Shown: positions 18,679 to 30,063, counted from the first letter of the stretch. The stretch: DNA of 33,350 bases from Erwinia sp. ErVv1 (GCF_900068895.1 NZ_CDPK01000021.1:475-33824), one strand, 5' to 3'. The notes: a model not told the origin generated them from the letters alone. A program made the numbers and translations.

Positions 18679-20137
18679 ACTGCTGGTAAATATTACCCCT
18701 TCGGAAACGCGCGTTGCCTATATTGACGGCGGGATCCTGCAGGAGATCCACATTGAGCGTGAGGCGCGTCGGGGCATCGTCGGCAATATTTACAAGGGCC
18801 GCGTCAGCCGGGTATTGCCGGGGATGCAGGCGGCATTTGTCGATATTGGTCTTGAGAAGGCCGCCTTTTTGCATGCGTCTGACATTATGCCGCACACGGA
18901 GTGCGTAGCCGGGGAGGAGCAGAAGAACTTTTCGGTGCGTGATATCTCCGAGCTGGTCCGTCAGGGGCAGGATTTAATGGTCCAGGTGGTGAAAGATCCG
19001 CTGGGCACAAAGGGGGCGCGTCTGACTACCGATATCACGCTGCCCTCGCGCTATCTGGTATTTATGCCCGGCGCATCGCACGTTGGCGTTTCACAGCGTA
19101 TTGAAAGCGAAGCGGAACGCAACCGGCTCAAGGCCGTCGTCTCCTCCTACTGTGACGAACTGGGCGGCTATATTATCCGCACGGCGGCCGAAGGGGTGGG
19201 CGAAGTGGAACTGGCGTCCGATGCGGCGTTTCTTAAGCGTCTGTGGACCAAGGTGATTGAGCGGAAAAAGCGCAATCAGACCCGCTATCGGCTGTACGGG
19301 GAGGTTGCGCTGTCGCAGCGCATTCTGCGCGACTTTGCCGGCGCTGCACTCGATCGCGTGCGGATCGATTCGCGGCTGAGCTATGAACAGCTGGTGGAGT
19401 TTACCGGGGAATATATCCCTGAAATGACCGCTAAGCTTGAGCTGTATACCGGAAATCAGCCCATTTTCGACCTCTTTGATGTGGAAAATGAGATCCAGCG
19501 CTCGCTCGATCGTAAGGTGGAGCTGAAGTCTGGCGGCTATCTGATTATCGATCAGACCGAAGCGATGACCACGATTGATATCAATACTGGCGCCTTTGTC
19601 GGTCACCGCAATCTTGATGAAACCATTTTTAACACCAACATTGAAGCCACCCAGGCGATCGCCCGCCAGCTCCGCCTGCGCAATCTGGGCGGCATAATCA
19701 TTATTGATTTCATTGATATGAGTAACGACGATCACCGTCGTCGCGTGTTGCATTCGCTGGAACAGGCGTTAAGCAAAGACCGGGTTAAAACCGGGATCAA
19801 TGGCTTTTCTCAGCTTGGGCTGGTGGAAATGACCCGCAAGCGCACCCGTGAAAGCATTGAGCACGTCCTGTGTCAGGGCTGTCCGGTGTGTAAAGGGCGG
19901 GGCACGCTAAAAACCGTCGAAACCGTCTGTTATGAAATTATGCGTGAAATCGTTCGTGTGCATCATGCCTATGATTCCGATCGCTTTCTGGTCTATGTTT
20001 CCCCTGCGGTGGGTGAGGCGCTGAAAACCGATGAGTCACATGCCCTGGCAGAAGTTGAAATATTCGTCGGTAAGCAGGTAAAAGTGCAGATAGAACCGCT
20101 CTATACTCAGGAGCAATTTGACGTGGTAATGATGTAA
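18668..20137 (+). CDS. rng: Ribonuclease G
   Basis: RNase G is an endoribonuclease that matures the 5' end of 16S rRNA and degrades some mRNAs. The 489 residues show an N-terminal S1 domain (about 38-120) and the RNase E/G catalytic domain with metal ligands Asp304 (TTIDINTG) and Asp347 (IIIIDFIDM). The zinc-link motif CPVCKGRG follows. There is no RNase E-like scaffold tail. Start 18668 (MTAELL) lies inside the end of maf; an in-frame GTG/ATG at 18650 would add six residues and has long been an alternative call in E. coli. Confidence 0.98.
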   Translation: MTAELLVNITPSETRVAYIDGGILQEIHIEREARRGIVGNIYKGRVSRVLPGMQAAFVDIGLEKAAFLHASDIMPHTECVAGEEQKNFSVRDISELVRQGQDLMVQVVKDPLGTKGARLTTDITLPSRYLVFMPGASHVGVSQRIESEAERNRLKAVVSSYCDELGGYIIRTAAEGVGEVELASDAAFLKRLWTKVIERKKRNQTRYRLYGEVALSQRILRDFAGAALDRVRIDSRLSYEQLVEFTGEYIPEMTAKLELYTGNQPIFDLFDVENEIQRSLDRKVELKSGGYLIIDQTEAMTTIDINTGAFVGHRNLDETIFNTNIEATQAIARQLRLRNLGGIIIIDFIDMSNDDHRRRVLHSLEQALSKDRVKTGINGFSQLGLVEMTRKRTRESIEHVLCQGCPVCKGRGTLKTVETVCYEIMREIVRVHHAYDSDRFLVYVSPAVGEALKTDESHALAEVEIFVGKQVKVQIEPLYTQEQFDVVMM

Positions 20138-20144
20138 CGTTGCG

Positions 20145-20161
20145 GGAGGGTTCCACCCTCC
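20145..20161 (+). terminator. Small stem after rng
   Basis: GGAGGGT-TCC-ACCCTCC is a perfect 7 bp stem with a 3 nt loop, 8 nt after the rng stop. It is followed by AGTTTCG, so it is at best a weak terminator between rng and yhdP. Confidence 0.45.
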
Positions 20162-20295
20162 AGTTTCGCCTGCTGATTAATCGACTTCGTTTGGGTAAAC
20201 TACAGCCTGTGCACCCTGATCCATTTCGTTCGCGAAAAGGATGTGACAAGGGTGCGTGATGACTTTCCGTTCTCGCGGAAGACAAGGAGAGGTGT

Positions 20296-23200
20296 GTGAG
20301 GCAATTGCCGAAGATTCTGCTGCTAACCGGCGCAATAGTTGTGGTCATTGTTGCGCTGCTTATTAGCGGGCTACGACTGGTTATGCCCCACATGAATAGC
20401 TGGCGTGAGCCCCTGCTGGAAAAGGTCTCTTCCGTCATCGGGATGCCTGTACAGGCGAGTGCGCTTAGCGGTCAGTGGCAGAACTTTGGTCCGGTGCTGG
20501 AAGTAAAACAGATTCAGGTTGGTCTGAAGGATGGCGGCGAACTGAAGGTCGATCGCGTTTCACTGGCGCTGGACGTCTGGCAGTCGCTGCTGCATCTGCG
20601 CTGGCAGTTTCGCAACCTCACCTTTTACCATCTCAGACTCACTACCAACACGCCGCTGACCAGTGGAAACAGCGATAAAATGCAGCTGGAGCCGGGGCAG
20701 TTCAGCGATCTCTTCCTGCGCCAGTTTGACCATTTCGACCTGCGCGACAGCCAGATTAGCTTTCTTACACCTTCCGGCCAGCGCGCCCGCCTGGATATTC
20801 CACAGCTCACCTGGCTGAATGAAAAAAATCGCCATCGGGCAGAAGGGCTGGTCAACCTCTCAAGCTTTACCGGCCAGCACGGCGAGGTGCAGGTGCGGCT
20901 GGATCTGAGCGATAGCAACGGCTATCTCGACACCGGGCGCGTCTGGATGCAGGCCGACGACGTGGACGTCAGGCCCTGGCTGGGACAATGGATGCGTGAT
21001 AATACCAGTCTGGAAAGCGCGCGCTTCAGCCTGGCGGCATGGATGAGCCTGAAGGACGGGCAAATTTATGACGGAGACGTACTGCTTAAAAAAGGCGGCG
21101 CAAGCTGGAAGGGCGAGAAGCAGGCTCACCAGCTCACCGTCGATAATGTTACCGCCCATATTGCCCGCTTTAATAATGGCTGGCGCATACATCTGCCGCA
21201 AACCAATCTGGTCACGGATGGGAAGCCCTGGCCGAAAGGGCAGTTATCCCTGCTCTGGCTGCCAGCAGACAGCACGCTGCCGGGGCCGGATCGCCAGGAC
21301 GAAATTCGCGTGCGCGCGAACAACCTGGATATCGAACGTATTGATCCGCTGATACCCTTATTTGCCAGGCTGTCGCCGCAGCTGCTTAATAACTGGCGCG
21401 CACTGCAGCCTCGCGGGCGTCTTACCGCGCTGGCGGTGGATGTGCCCCTCGCCCAGCCCGATCAAAGCCGCTTTCAGGCCCGCTGGCAGGATCTGAGCTG
21501 GCAGCACTGGCAGCTCCTTCCCGGCATGGAACACTTTAGCGGTAGCGTATCGGGCGCGGTTGCCGACGGGCAGCTGAAATTCAACATTCGCGATGCCAGC
21601 CTGCCGTATGGCTCGATGTTCCGTGCGCCGCTTGAGATTGAGCAGGCCACGGGCGGCATCCGCTGGCAGTACAGTCACGAGCGGTTGATGCTGGCCGGCG
21701 ACCAGCTGGACATCAAAGCTCGCTCTTTGTGGGCCAGGGGTGATTTTAGCTATACGCAGTCTGAAGGACAGGCGCCACAGCTGGATATCCTGGCGGGAAT
21801 CAATGTCACGCAGGCCGGGGATGCCTGGCGCTACTTCCCGGAGCCGCTGATGGGCACGTCGCTGGTGAATTATCTTAGCGGGGCGATCAAAGGCGGTCAG
21901 GCGCATAACGCCTCGCTGATCTTCCACGGTAATCCCCATCTGTTCCCGTTTAAGCACAATGAAGGCATGTTTGAAGTATGGGTTCCGCTGAGGCAGGCGA
22001 CCTATCAGTTCCAGCCAGGCTGGCCCGCGCTTGAGAATCTGGATATTAACCTCGACTTTATCAACGATGGTCTGTGGATGAAGGCACAAGAGACGAAGCT
22101 TGGCGACGTGCAGGGCAGAAACATTTCCGCCGTTATTCCTGACTACGTGAAGGAAAAGCTGATTATTGACGGCGATATCAGTGGGTCAGGGGCAGAGGTT
22201 GGTGATTATTTCAATCTTTCCCCGTTGAAACCATCCCTTGGCGCGGCGCTGGAACAGCTACAAATAGGCGGTGATGTAAGTGGTCACTTACACCTGAATA
22301 TCCCGCTGGATGGTGAGGAGGTACATGCCACCGGCGATGTGAATCTCAATAATAATACGCTGTTTATTAAACCGCTGGACAGCACCCTGCATGCGCTTCA
22401 CGGTCGCTTTACCTACGATAACGGCAATCTGCAAAGCGGACCGCTGACCGCCAGCTGGTTTGGCCAGCCGGTGGGCGTGAGCTTTTCTACCCGCGAAGAA
22501 GCGAAAGGTTTCGATATCGGTATTGATATGAAAGGCGACTGGCAGCCGGCAAAAATAGACCTTATTCCCGACGGCCTGCGGAAAAAACTCAGCGGCAGCG
22601 CCAGCTGGCAGAGCAATATTCTGATCAATTTGCCTCACAAGGGGGGGGCAGAGTATCAGATTGTCCTTGACGGCGATCTGAAAAATGTGAGCAGTCACTT
22701 ACCTTCCCCGCTTGATAAAGACTCAGGTGTAGCGATGCCTGTCAGAGTTAATGCCAAAGGAAATCTGGCCGCTTTCACCCTGAGCGGGGCGCTGGGAGAA
22801 CGTAATCGTTTTAACAGCCGATGGCTGCTGGGCAAACAGCTCAGGGTCGAGCGTGGCATATGGGAAAATAATGCCAAAGCAACGCCGCCGCTGCCAGACA
22901 AGAGCGGAATGGTACTGAACCTGCCGCCGCTGGACGGTGCCGCCTGGCTAGGCCTGTTCAGCGCGGATAGTACACAAGGCAGCGGGTTGGAAGCCCGTAG
23001 CAAAAGCAGCATTCCCGGTAATATTACCCTGCACACGCCTCAGCTCACTCTTGCGGGCCAGGAATGGCACGATCTGAACGCAACGCTCAGCCAGAGCGTA
23101 TCGGGCGATCCCCGCGTAGAGGTTAAGGGGCGTGAAATTACAGGCGCGCTGGATATGAATCAGCGTTCTCCCTGGGTGGGTCACCTTAACTATCTTTATT

Positions 23201-24102
23201 ACAACCCGGAGTGGGCTACACAGAAAAGCGCATCGCCGCTGCCTGACGATACCCGTGGGATTGATTTCAGCCGGTGGCCAGCGCTAAATATCGTCTGTGA
23301 CCAGTGCTGGCTGAGAGGGCAGAAATTTGGCCGGATGCAGGCGAACCTCTCTCATAGCAGTGATACGCTGACGTTGCGTAACGGGTTAATTGATACCGGC
23401 AGCGCCAGGCTGACGGTGAACGGCGAGTGGGTCAACCGCCCTGGTGCCCAACGCACCGCGCTGAAGGGTGTGCTGAGTGGCAGGAAGGGCAATGATGCAA
23501 CCAACTGGTTTGGTGTGAACTCGCCGCTGCGCGACTCGCCCTTTACGATTAACTACGATCTTCACTGGCAGTCGGCACCCTGGCAGCCGTCGGAGGCCAC
23601 CCTAAGCGGCGTGCTCAAAAGCCACTTTGGCGCGGGTCAGATAGCCGACGTCAATACGGGCCGCGCCGGGCAGCTCCTGCGCCTGGTGAGTTTCGATGCG
23701 CTACTGCGTAAGCTGCGCCTTGATTTCAGCGATACCTTCGATCGCGGCTTTTTCTACGACTCCATTAACGGCACCGCCTGGATTGATAAAGGCACGCTGC
23801 ATACCGATAACCTGCTGGTTGACGGGCTGGAGGCGGATATTGCCATGAAGGGTAAAATGGATCTGGTGAAACGTCAGATTGATATGGAAGCGGTGGTCAC
23901 GCCGGAAATCTCCGCTACGGTGGGCGTAGCGACTGCCTTTGCAGTAAACCCGGTGATTGGAGCGGCGGTATTTGCGGCCAGTAAAGTGCTGGGCCCGCTC
24001 TGGAACAAGATATCGGTGCTGCGCTACCATATTTCCGGGCCGATTGATAAACCACAGATTGACGAAGTGTTGCGAAAGCCGCGAGATAACAGCGCGAAGT
24101 GA
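20296..24102 (+). CDS. yhdP: AsmA-like envelope protein YhdP
   Basis: YhdP is a large inner-membrane-anchored protein of the AsmA-like family that, with TamB and YdbH, supports phospholipid transport to the outer membrane. The 1268-residue product (E. coli 1266) has an N-terminal anchor (about 9-27, LLTGAIVVVIVALLISGL). A very long periplasmic part rich in beta-strand follows, with DUF3971 and AsmA-like C-terminal blocks such as INTGRAGQLLRL-type NTGRAGQLLRLVSFDALLRK and PVIGAAVFAASKVLGPLW. The GTG start at 20296 is preceded by AAGGAGAGG. No frameshift is seen over 3.8 kb. Confidence 0.96.
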   Translation: MRQLPKILLLTGAIVVVIVALLISGLRLVMPHMNSWREPLLEKVSSVIGMPVQASALSGQWQNFGPVLEVKQIQVGLKDGGELKVDRVSLALDVWQSLLHLRWQFRNLTFYHLRLTTNTPLTSGNSDKMQLEPGQFSDLFLRQFDHFDLRDSQISFLTPSGQRARLDIPQLTWLNEKNRHRAEGLVNLSSFTGQHGEVQVRLDLSDSNGYLDTGRVWMQADDVDVRPWLGQWMRDNTSLESARFSLAAWMSLKDGQIYDGDVLLKKGGASWKGEKQAHQLTVDNVTAHIARFNNGWRIHLPQTNLVTDGKPWPKGQLSLLWLPADSTLPGPDRQDEIRVRANNLDIERIDPLIPLFARLSPQLLNNWRALQPRGRLTALAVDVPLAQPDQSRFQARWQDLSWQHWQLLPGMEHFSGSVSGAVADGQLKFNIRDASLPYGSMFRAPLEIEQATGGIRWQYSHERLMLAGDQLDIKARSLWARGDFSYTQSEGQAPQLDILAGINVTQAGDAWRYFPEPLMGTSLVNYLSGAIKGGQAHNASLIFHGNPHLFPFKHNEGMFEVWVPLRQATYQFQPGWPALENLDINLDFINDGLWMKAQETKLGDVQGRNISAVIPDYVKEKLIIDGDISGSGAEVGDYFNLSPLKPSLGAALEQLQIGGDVSGHLHLNIPLDGEEVHATGDVNLNNNTLFIKPLDSTLHALHGRFTYDNGNLQSGPLTASWFGQPVGVSFSTREEAKGFDIGIDMKGDWQPAKIDLIPDGLRKKLSGSASWQSNILINLPHKGGAEYQIVLDGDLKNVSSHLPSPLDKDSGVAMPVRVNAKGNLAAFTLSGALGERNRFNSRWLLGKQLRVERGIWENNAKATPPLPDKSGMVLNLPPLDGAAWLGLFSADSTQGSGLEARSKSSIPGNITLHTPQLTLAGQEWHDLNATLSQSVSGDPRVEVKGREITGALDMNQRSPWVGHLNYLYYNPEWATQKSASPLPDDTRGIDFSRWPALNIVCDQCWLRGQKFGRMQANLSHSSDTLTLRNGLIDTGSARLTVNGEWVNRPGAQRTALKGVLSGRKGNDATNWFGVNSPLRDSPFTINYDLHWQSAPWQPSEATLSGVLKSHFGAGQIADVNTGRAGQLLRLVSFDALLRKLRLDFSDTFDRGFFYDSINGTAWIDKGTLHTDNLLVDGLEADIAMKGKMDLVKRQIDMEAVVTPEISATVGVATAFAVNPVIGAAVFAASKVLGPLWNKISVLRYHISGPIDKPQIDEVLRKPRDNSAK

Positions 24103-24185
24103 ATTTGACGTGACCGGGGAATTGCCTCAGGCTATAGAAATGCGATGCCAGCGGTTACTGGCTCATCCACACAGAGCGAGAATAC

Positions 24186-25631
24186 ATGAGTCTGAATCTG
24201 GTAAGTGAGCAGTTACTAACTGCAAATAATATTAATCAACAGGATCTCTTTACCCTGCTTGGTCAGCTTTCTGAACGTAAGCTCGACTATGCGGATCTCT
24301 ATTTTCAGTCCAGCTTTCACGAATCCTGGGTACTGGAAGACCGCATTATTAAGGATGGCTCCTGGAATATTGACCAGGGCGTCGGCGTCCGTGCGGTCAG
24401 CGGCGAAAAAACCGGGTTTGCCTATGCCGACCAGATCACGCTAAACGCCCTGACGCAAAGCGCCATGGCCGCGCGCAGCATTGTGCGTGAGCAGGGCAAC
24501 GGTATTTCCCGCACGCTGGGTGCGGTAATGAACCGCCCCCTTTATCCGGCGGTTGATCCTCTCCAAAGCCTCAGTCGTGAAGAAAAAATCGCCCTGCTGC
24601 ATCGCGTTGACAGTACCGCGCGTGCGGCAGATAAGCGGGTGCAGGAAGTCAGCGCCAGCCTGAGCGGCGTCTATGAACTGATTCTGGTGGCGGCAACCGA
24701 TGGAACGCTTGCGACCGACGTCCGGCCACTGGTTCGCCTCTCCGTCAGCGTTCAGGTTGAAGAAAACGGTAAGCGCGAACGCGGCTCGAGCGGCGGCGGC
24801 GGCCGTTTCGGCTACGAATTCTTCCTGGCTGACGAATCGGGCGAAGTTCGTGCTGATGCCTGGGCGCGCGAAGCGGTGCGGATGGCGTTAGTGAATCTTA
24901 ACGCCGTAGCGGCACCTGCCGGGACCATCCCGGTAGTGCTGGGCGCGGGATGGCCGGGCGTCCTGCTGCACGAAGCGGTGGGCCACGGTCTTGAAGGTGA
25001 TTTCAACCGGCGGGGAACCTCGGTGTTTAGCGGTCAGATGGGCCAGATGGTGGCATCAGAGCTTTGCACCGTCGTTGATGATGGCACCATTGACGGGCTG
25101 CGCGGCTCGCTGGCCGTGGATGATGAAGGCGTACCCGGGCAGTACAATGTGCTGATCGAAAACGGCATCCTCAAGGGCTATATGCAGGATAAGCTCAATG
25201 CGCGCCTGATGGGAGTCAAACCTACCGGCAATGGTCGACGTGAGTCCTATGCCCATCTGCCGATGCCGCGCATGACCAATACCTATATGCTGGACGGTAA
25301 ATCCACCCCGCAGGAAATTATCGAAAGCGTGGATTACGGCCTGTATGCGCCAAACTTTGGCGGTGGGCAGGTGGATATCACCTCCGGCAAGTTTGTGTTC
25401 TCAACCTCAGAGGCCTATCTGATTGAGAAGGGCAAGGTCACTAAAGCCGTGAAAGGGGCGACGCTCATCGGCTCCGGCATTGAGGCGATGCAGCAGATTT
25501 CGATGGTTGGCAACGATCTGGCGCTGGATAAAGGCGTGGGCGTCTGCGGCAAAGAGGGGCAGAGTCTGCCAGTCGGCGTTGGCCAGCCGACCCTGAAGCT
25601 GGATAAACTGACCGTAGGTGGTACCGCCTGA
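24186..25631 (+). CDS. tldD: Metalloprotease subunit TldD
   Basis: TldD pairs with TldE (PmbA) to form a cytoplasmic zinc protease that degrades unfolded peptides and matures microcin B17 and CcdA. The 481 residues equal the E. coli length. The HExxxH zinc site is His262-Glu263-His266 in [13 protein letters not shown]. The glycine-rich [12 protein letters not shown] segment (201-212) and the C-terminal [19 protein letters not shown] are conserved. It follows yhdP by 83 nt without a terminator, so it may share its transcript. tldE is not in this window. Confidence 0.97.
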   Translation: MSLNLVSEQLLTANNINQQDLFTLLGQLSERKLDYADLYFQSSFHESWVLEDRIIKDGSWNIDQGVGVRAVSGEKTGFAYADQITLNALTQSAMAARSIVREQGNGISRTLGAVMNRPLYPAVDPLQSLSREEKIALLHRVDSTARAADKRVQEVSASLSGVYELILVAATDGTLATDVRPLVRLSVSVQVEENGKRERGSSGGGGRFGYEFFLADESGEVRADAWAREAVRMALVNLNAVAAPAGTIPVVLGAGWPGVLLHEAVGHGLEGDFNRRGTSVFSGQMGQMVASELCTVVDDGTIDGLRGSLAVDDEGVPGQYNVLIENGILKGYMQDKLNARLMGVKPTGNGRRESYAHLPMPRMTNTYMLDGKSTPQEIIESVDYGLYAPNFGGGQVDITSGKFVFSTSEAYLIEKGKVTKAVKGATLIGSGIEAMQQISMVGNDLALDKGVGVCGKEGQSLPVGVGQPTLKLDKLTVGGTA

Positions 25632-25637
25632 CGGCAT

Positions 25638-25665
25638 GACGCCGCCTGCCAGGGCGGCGTCTTTT
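25638..25665 (+). terminator. Intrinsic terminator after tldD
   Basis: GACGCCGCC (25638-25646) and GGCGGCGTC (25653-25661) form a 9 bp stem with a 6 nt loop, followed by TTTTATTT. It begins 7 nt after the tldD stop and faces the converging aaeR. Confidence 0.92.
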
Positions 25666-25671
25666 ATTTCC

Positions 25672-26589
25672 TTACTCTCCTCTGAACTCCTGATAAATAT
25701 CCGCCACCCGGTCAAAATAGGCCGTCAGAGAATCAATACAGAGCTGAACCTTAAGCGGTAGTTTATCCTTCTGGGTATAGACCGCATAAACCGGTCGTGG
25801 CACCGACTGATAGTGCGGAAAAAGGATGTCCACTTTACCGGCGTTAATCTCATCAATCACCCACATCAACGGCACCCAGGCAATCCCGGAGCCTGCACCC
25901 AGCCACTTAATCAGCGTTTGTGAATCATTGGTGGCGAAGCGGCCCTGCGGCGAGAGGCGGATCGAAACGCCTTCTGGCGAGGTCAGTTCTACATCGTTGT
26001 CGGGCCGGACACTGTATTGCAGCCAGGAAAAATTGCTGATGTCCGTCGGCTTTTCGGGAATGCCGTGGGTGGCCAGATAGCTTCTGGCGGCACAGACCAC
26101 CATCGGCATTGAGCCGAGCCTTTTGGAAAACAGGTTAGAATCCTGGAGCGCCCCCACGCGGATCACCAGGTCCAGGCCATCAGCAATCAGGTCAGGCGCC
26201 GGGCTGCCGGTGACCAGATTCACGGTCAGGCCCGGATACTTTTTCAGCATCTCTGCGCTCATCGTCGCCAACACATTCTGCGCCATGGTAGAGGAGCTAC
26301 CGATGCGCAGCGCACCGACCGGCGTGTTGTTGAAGGCGTAGAGCTGCTCATGCACCTGCTGTGCCTCAGCCATCATTCGCCGACAGCCCTGAAAATAAAT
26401 TTTCCCCGCCTCGGTCAGGCCGAGGCTTCGCGTGCTGCGATTCAGCAGCTTGATCTGCAATTCGTCCTCAAGCTTTGCGACGATTTGGCTTACGGCGGAA
26501 ACGCTCATTTGCATTTGATGGGCGGCAGCGGTGAAGGATCCCAGCTCCACGACCCGTGCAAACACGGTCATGCCTTTCAGTCTTTCCAT
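25672..26589 (-). CDS. aaeR: LysR-family regulator AaeR
   Basis: AaeR activates the divergent aaeXAB efflux operon in response to aromatic carboxylic acids such as p-hydroxybenzoate. The 305-residue product has the N-terminal LysR helix-turn-helix (about 18-37, FTAAAHQMQMSVSAVSQIV), the NRSTRSLGLTEAG wing and a periplasmic-binding-like effector domain (about 90-295). Sequence and the divergent layout match E. coli AaeR (309). Confidence 0.94.
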   Translation of the reverse strand: MERLKGMTVFARVVELGSFTAAAHQMQMSVSAVSQIVAKLEDELQIKLLNRSTRSLGLTEAGKIYFQGCRRMMAEAQQVHEQLYAFNNTPVGALRIGSSSTMAQNVLATMSAEMLKKYPGLTVNLVTGSPAPDLIADGLDLVIRVGALQDSNLFSKRLGSMPMVVCAARSYLATHGIPEKPTDISNFSWLQYSVRPDNDVELTSPEGVSIRLSPQGRFATNDSQTLIKWLGAGSGIAWVPLMWVIDEINAGKVDILFPHYQSVPRPVYAVYTQKDKLPLKVQLCIDSLTAYFDRVADIYQEFRGE

Positions 26590-26607
26590 TATTAACTCTG
26601 GCTTAAA

Positions 26608-26623
26608 AGTGATTTAGATCACA
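26608..26623 (-). promoter_or_regulatory. CRP-like box upstream of aaeR
   Basis: AGTGATTTAGATCACA differs at one position from TGTGA-N6-TCACA. It is centred about 26 bp before the aaeR start codon, so it would most directly affect aaeR transcription. It is a consensus match only. Confidence 0.45.
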
Positions 26624-26749
26624 TTAGGTAGAAAACACATAGTCAGCCGCGTTACTATAGCACCGCCGGGTTACTCCTCAGTAACTCAACTCGCCGAAAT
26701 GCTGGCTCCTGGATACGCTATTATTCATTGAGCGCCGGTTATGATTATC

Positions 26750-26774
26750 TGACAGTATGCGCACAGGACTGTCA
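26750..26774 (+). promoter_or_regulatory. Dyad in the aaeR-aaeX gap, candidate AaeR operator
   Basis: TGACAGT (26750-26756) and ACTGTCA (26768-26774) are perfect 7 bp inverted arms separated by 11 bp. The dyad is about 94 bp upstream of aaeX in the divergent intergenic region. That is where a LysR activator would bind, and LysR sites are interrupted dyads of about this size. Confidence 0.5.
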
Positions 26775-26867
26775 TCATCAACCTGTAAAACAGCAACCGC
26801 CCTGAGCAAGGGAGGTGGCTTTTGTATGGCAAATGCGAGCCCGGTTAAGTACTGACAAGGATAAGAG

Positions 26868-27071
26868 ATGAGTATGCTTCCGGTTATTGTAATATTTGGG
26901 CTCTCCTTTCCGCCCATATTCTTTGAAATCATAGTGTCACTGATGCTGTTCTGGCTGGTGCGTCGTCTGCTTACGCCAACCGGGATCTACGATTTGGTCT
27001 GGCATCCCGCACTGTTTAATACAGCACTCTACTGCTGCCTGTTTTATCTGGTTTCCCGATTGTTTGTCTGA
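26868..27071 (+). CDS. aaeX: AaeX small membrane protein
   Basis: This 67-residue DUF1656 membrane protein has two hydrophobic segments (about 5-26 and 45-65). It is the first gene of the aromatic-acid efflux operon. Its role is unknown; AaeA and AaeB are sufficient for efflux in E. coli. AAGGATAAGAG precedes the start, and aaeA begins 7 nt after its stop. Confidence 0.94.
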   Translation: MSMLPVIVIFGLSFPPIFFEIIVSLMLFWLVRRLLTPTGIYDLVWHPALFNTALYCCLFYLVSRLFV

Positions 27072-27078
27072 GGTCTGA

Positions 27079-28011
27079 GTGAAAGCGCTAACAAGAAAAA
27101 TTTCCCGGTTTGCCATTACCCTTATTCTGGTCATCGTAGCCGTCATTGTCATCTTCCGTGCCTGGGTGTTTTACACCGAGTCGCCCTGGACGCGTGATGC
27201 TAAATTTACCGCTGATATCGTGGCGATAGCCCCGGATGTTAGCGGTCTGATCACCGACGTTCGCGTACACGACAACCAGCTGGTAAAAAAAGATCAGGTG
27301 CTGTTTGTGGTTGATCAGCCGCGTTATCAGCAGGCGCTGAATCAGGCCGAAGCCGACGTTGCCTATTATCAGACGCTGGTCAGTGAAAAACGACGTGAGG
27401 CTGCCCGCCGTAACCAGCTGGGCGTCTCTGCGATGTCGCGGGAAGCGATCGACCAGGCGAACAATGAATACCAGACTACCGAGCATCAGCTGGCAAAGGC
27501 CACGGCAACCCGTGATACCGCGCAGCTCGATTTAACCCGTACCGTAGTGAAAGCCCCTGCTGATGGCTGGATTACCAACCTTAACGTCTACCGCGGTGAG
27601 TTCATTACCCGGGGATCGACGGCGGTGGCGCTGGTACAGGCGCATACCTTCTACATCCTCGCCTATATGGAAGAGACTAAGCTGGAGGGCGTTCGGCCGG
27701 GCTATCGCGTAGAGATTACGCCGCTGGGCAGTAACCGCGTGCTGCACGGCACCGTTGACAGTATTGCGGCTGGGGTGACCAACAGCAGCAGCACGATAGA
27801 CAGTAAAGGCATGGCTACCATCGACTCAAACCTTGAGTGGGTGCGTCTGGCGCAGCGTGTGCCCGTCCGTATCCGTCTGGATCAGCAGCAGGGTAATATT
27901 TATCCTTCCGGTACCACTGCAACGGTAGTGATAACGGGTGCGCGCGATCGTCAGACCAGTGATATGTCACCCATGATGAAACTGATGCATCGCCTGCGTG
28001 AGTTCGGCTAA
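27079..28011 (+). CDS. aaeA: Aromatic acid efflux adaptor AaeA
   Basis: AaeA is the periplasmic membrane-fusion subunit that works with AaeB to pump out p-hydroxybenzoate and related acids. The 310-residue product has an N-terminal membrane anchor (about 12-31). The HlyD-type lipoyl half-motif [20 protein letters not shown] is followed by a helical hairpin (about 85-145) and the second half-motif [15 protein letters not shown]. It uses a GTG start, as the E. coli-like N-terminus [14 protein letters not shown] requires. Confidence 0.96.
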   Translation: MKALTRKISRFAITLILVIVAVIVIFRAWVFYTESPWTRDAKFTADIVAIAPDVSGLITDVRVHDNQLVKKDQVLFVVDQPRYQQALNQAEADVAYYQTLVSEKRREAARRNQLGVSAMSREAIDQANNEYQTTEHQLAKATATRDTAQLDLTRTVVKAPADGWITNLNVYRGEFITRGSTAVALVQAHTFYILAYMEETKLEGVRPGYRVEITPLGSNRVLHGTVDSIAAGVTNSSSTIDSKGMATIDSNLEWVRLAQRVPVRIRLDQQQGNIYPSGTTATVVITGARDRQTSDMSPMMKLMHRLREFG

Positions 28012-28024
28012 GCAGGGAGCAGTT

Positions 28025-29983
28025 ATGCAGTGGTATCGTCTGCGATTTCCGATCAAACTCACCTTTGCCATTGTGCTGGCACTGGTGATTGGCTTTCACT
28101 TTAATCTGCAAACGCCGCGCTGGGCCGTCATGACGGCCTGTATCGTTGCGGGCGGCACGGCATTTGCGGCCGGCGGCGATCCCTTTTCCGGTGCGCTACG
28201 TCACCGTGGCATGCTGCGTATTATCGGCACCTTTATCGGCTGCATCGCCTCGCTGGTGATCATGATCGCCACCATTCGCGCACCGGTCGTTATGCTGCTG
28301 TTGTGCTGTCTGTGGGCAGGATTCTGCGTCTGGCTCTCCTCACTGATCAAAGTTGAGAACTCCTATGCATTGGGTCTGGCGGGCTACACCGCGCTGATTA
28401 TCGTGGTAAGTCTGAATGCCAATGGTTCGGTACTGGTGGCACCGCAGTTTGCCGTTGAACGCTGTAGCGAAATCATCATAGGGATCGTCTGCGCTATCCT
28501 CGCCGATATGCTGTTCTCTCCGCGCTCCATTAAGCAGGATCTCGATCGGGAAGTGGATGCGCTGCTGGTGGATCACTATCATCTGATGCAGCTCTGCGTC
28601 GCGCCTGCGCCGAAAGAGGAGGTCGATAAGGCCCTGACCGGACTGGTGCGTCGCACAACCGCCGTTAACGGCATGCGTAGCCACCTGATGATGGAGTCGG
28701 GAAGATGGTATAACATCGATCGACGCCTGCGCGCTTTAAACACGCTTTCGCTGACGCTGATTACCCAGGCGGCTGAGGCCTTTGTTATCCAGGACACACG
28801 TGAGGCTTACCTGCCGCCGCAGTTTCATCTGTTATTTGAAAAACCGGCCACTACGGTGGCAGAAGTCCACAAACAGATGAAGGTGCTGCGTAGAGTCATC
28901 AGCGCCAGCGGCAGTAAAAATACCCCGGCCACTATCGCAAACTGGGTGGGTGCAGCAACCCGCTATCTGCTTCTGCTTAAGGGCATTCACACCAACGCCC
29001 GCATCAGCAGTATGGAAGAAGAGGTTCTGAATGGTGAGCCGGTAGTGAAAATGCGTTCTGCGGAAACACGACACGCGCTGGTTAACGGTATCCGCACCTT
29101 TGTTGCCACTGCTATCGGCTCGCTGTTCTGGCTCTGGTCAGGCTGGTCATCGGGGAGTGGTGCCATGGTTATGCTGGCGGTCGTCACCGCGCTGGCGATG
29201 CGCATGCCAAATCCGCTGATGATGGCGAAAGACTTCCTCTACGGGATGATCGTTGCTATTCCGCTCGGCTCGCTTTACTACATGTTCATCATGCCATCGA
29301 CACAACAGAGTATGCTGTTGTTGTGCATCGCGATGGGGGTAATGGCATTTGTTGCCGGGATCCTTATTCAGCGTCGGCAGATTGGCACGCTGGGCGCACT
29401 GGTTGGCACGGTCAACGTACTGACGCTTGATAACCCGATGACCTTTAACGTGAGCGCCTTTCTGGATAACGCGCTTGGCCAGGCCATTGGCTGCTTTCTT
29501 GCGCTGCTGGTGATCCTGCTTATTCGTGATACGTCAAAAGACCGCATTGGCCGCACGCTGCTTAACCGCTTTATGTACTCTGCGGTTTCGGCCCTGACGA
29601 CAAATCAGCTCAGACGGCGGGAAAATCACCTGCCCGCGCTTTACCAGCAGTTGTTTATGCTGCTCAATATGTTCCCAGGCGACATTAACAAGTATCGCAT
29701 CGCCCTGACGCTGATTATCAGCCATCAGCGGCTGCGTGAGGCAGAAATTCCGGTCAATGCCGATCTGTCGGCCTACCATAAACAGCTGCGCCACACCGCA
29801 GACCGCGTCGTCGCCTCCGGCAGTGATACGAAGCGTCGGCGTAATTTTGAGCAGCTGCTGGCGGAGCTGGACATTTACCAGGACAAACTCCAGCAGTATG
29901 ACGCGCCACTCAGCGCCACCGAGCCGGTGCAGCGGCTCAGGGAGATGCTGAAAAAGTACCAAAGCACGCTGATTCAGATTTAA
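28025..29983 (+). CDS. aaeB: Aromatic acid efflux pump AaeB
   Basis: AaeB is the inner-membrane transport subunit of the FUSC/aromatic acid exporter family. The 652-residue product (E. coli 655) has two groups of about five membrane segments (roughly 12-160 and 345-490), each followed by a cytoplasmic helical domain. Conserved blocks are [37 protein letters not shown] and [17 protein letters not shown]. Start 28025 follows CAGGGAG; a GTG at 27998 would overlap aaeA without support. It ends the operon just before a repeat array. Confidence 0.96.
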   Translation: MQWYRLRFPIKLTFAIVLALVIGFHFNLQTPRWAVMTACIVAGGTAFAAGGDPFSGALRHRGMLRIIGTFIGCIASLVIMIATIRAPVVMLLLCCLWAGFCVWLSSLIKVENSYALGLAGYTALIIVVSLNANGSVLVAPQFAVERCSEIIIGIVCAILADMLFSPRSIKQDLDREVDALLVDHYHLMQLCVAPAPKEEVDKALTGLVRRTTAVNGMRSHLMMESGRWYNIDRRLRALNTLSLTLITQAAEAFVIQDTREAYLPPQFHLLFEKPATTVAEVHKQMKVLRRVISASGSKNTPATIANWVGAATRYLLLLKGIHTNARISSMEEEVLNGEPVVKMRSAETRHALVNGIRTFVATAIGSLFWLWSGWSSGSGAMVMLAVVTALAMRMPNPLMMAKDFLYGMIVAIPLGSLYYMFIMPSTQQSMLLLCIAMGVMAFVAGILIQRRQIGTLGALVGTVNVLTLDNPMTFNVSAFLDNALGQAIGCFLALLVILLIRDTSKDRIGRTLLNRFMYSAVSALTTNQLRRRENHLPALYQQLFMLLNMFPGDINKYRIALTLIISHQRLREAEIPVNADLSAYHKQLRHTADRVVASGSDTKRRRNFEQLLAELDIYQDKLQQYDAPLSATEPVQRLREMLKKYQSTLIQI

Positions 29984-30014
29984 CCCCAGGGCAGGGTGCA
30001 GGCACATTATTGAC

Positions 30015-30062
30015 CTGCACCTGCACCTGCACCTGCACCTGCACCTGCACCTGCACCTGCAC
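30015..30062. repeat. Hexamer microsatellite (CTGCAC)8
   Basis: Eight perfect head-to-tail copies of CTGCAC begin 31 nt after the aaeB stop and run directly into the 36 bp repeats. Confidence 0.97.
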
Positions 30063-30063
30063 T

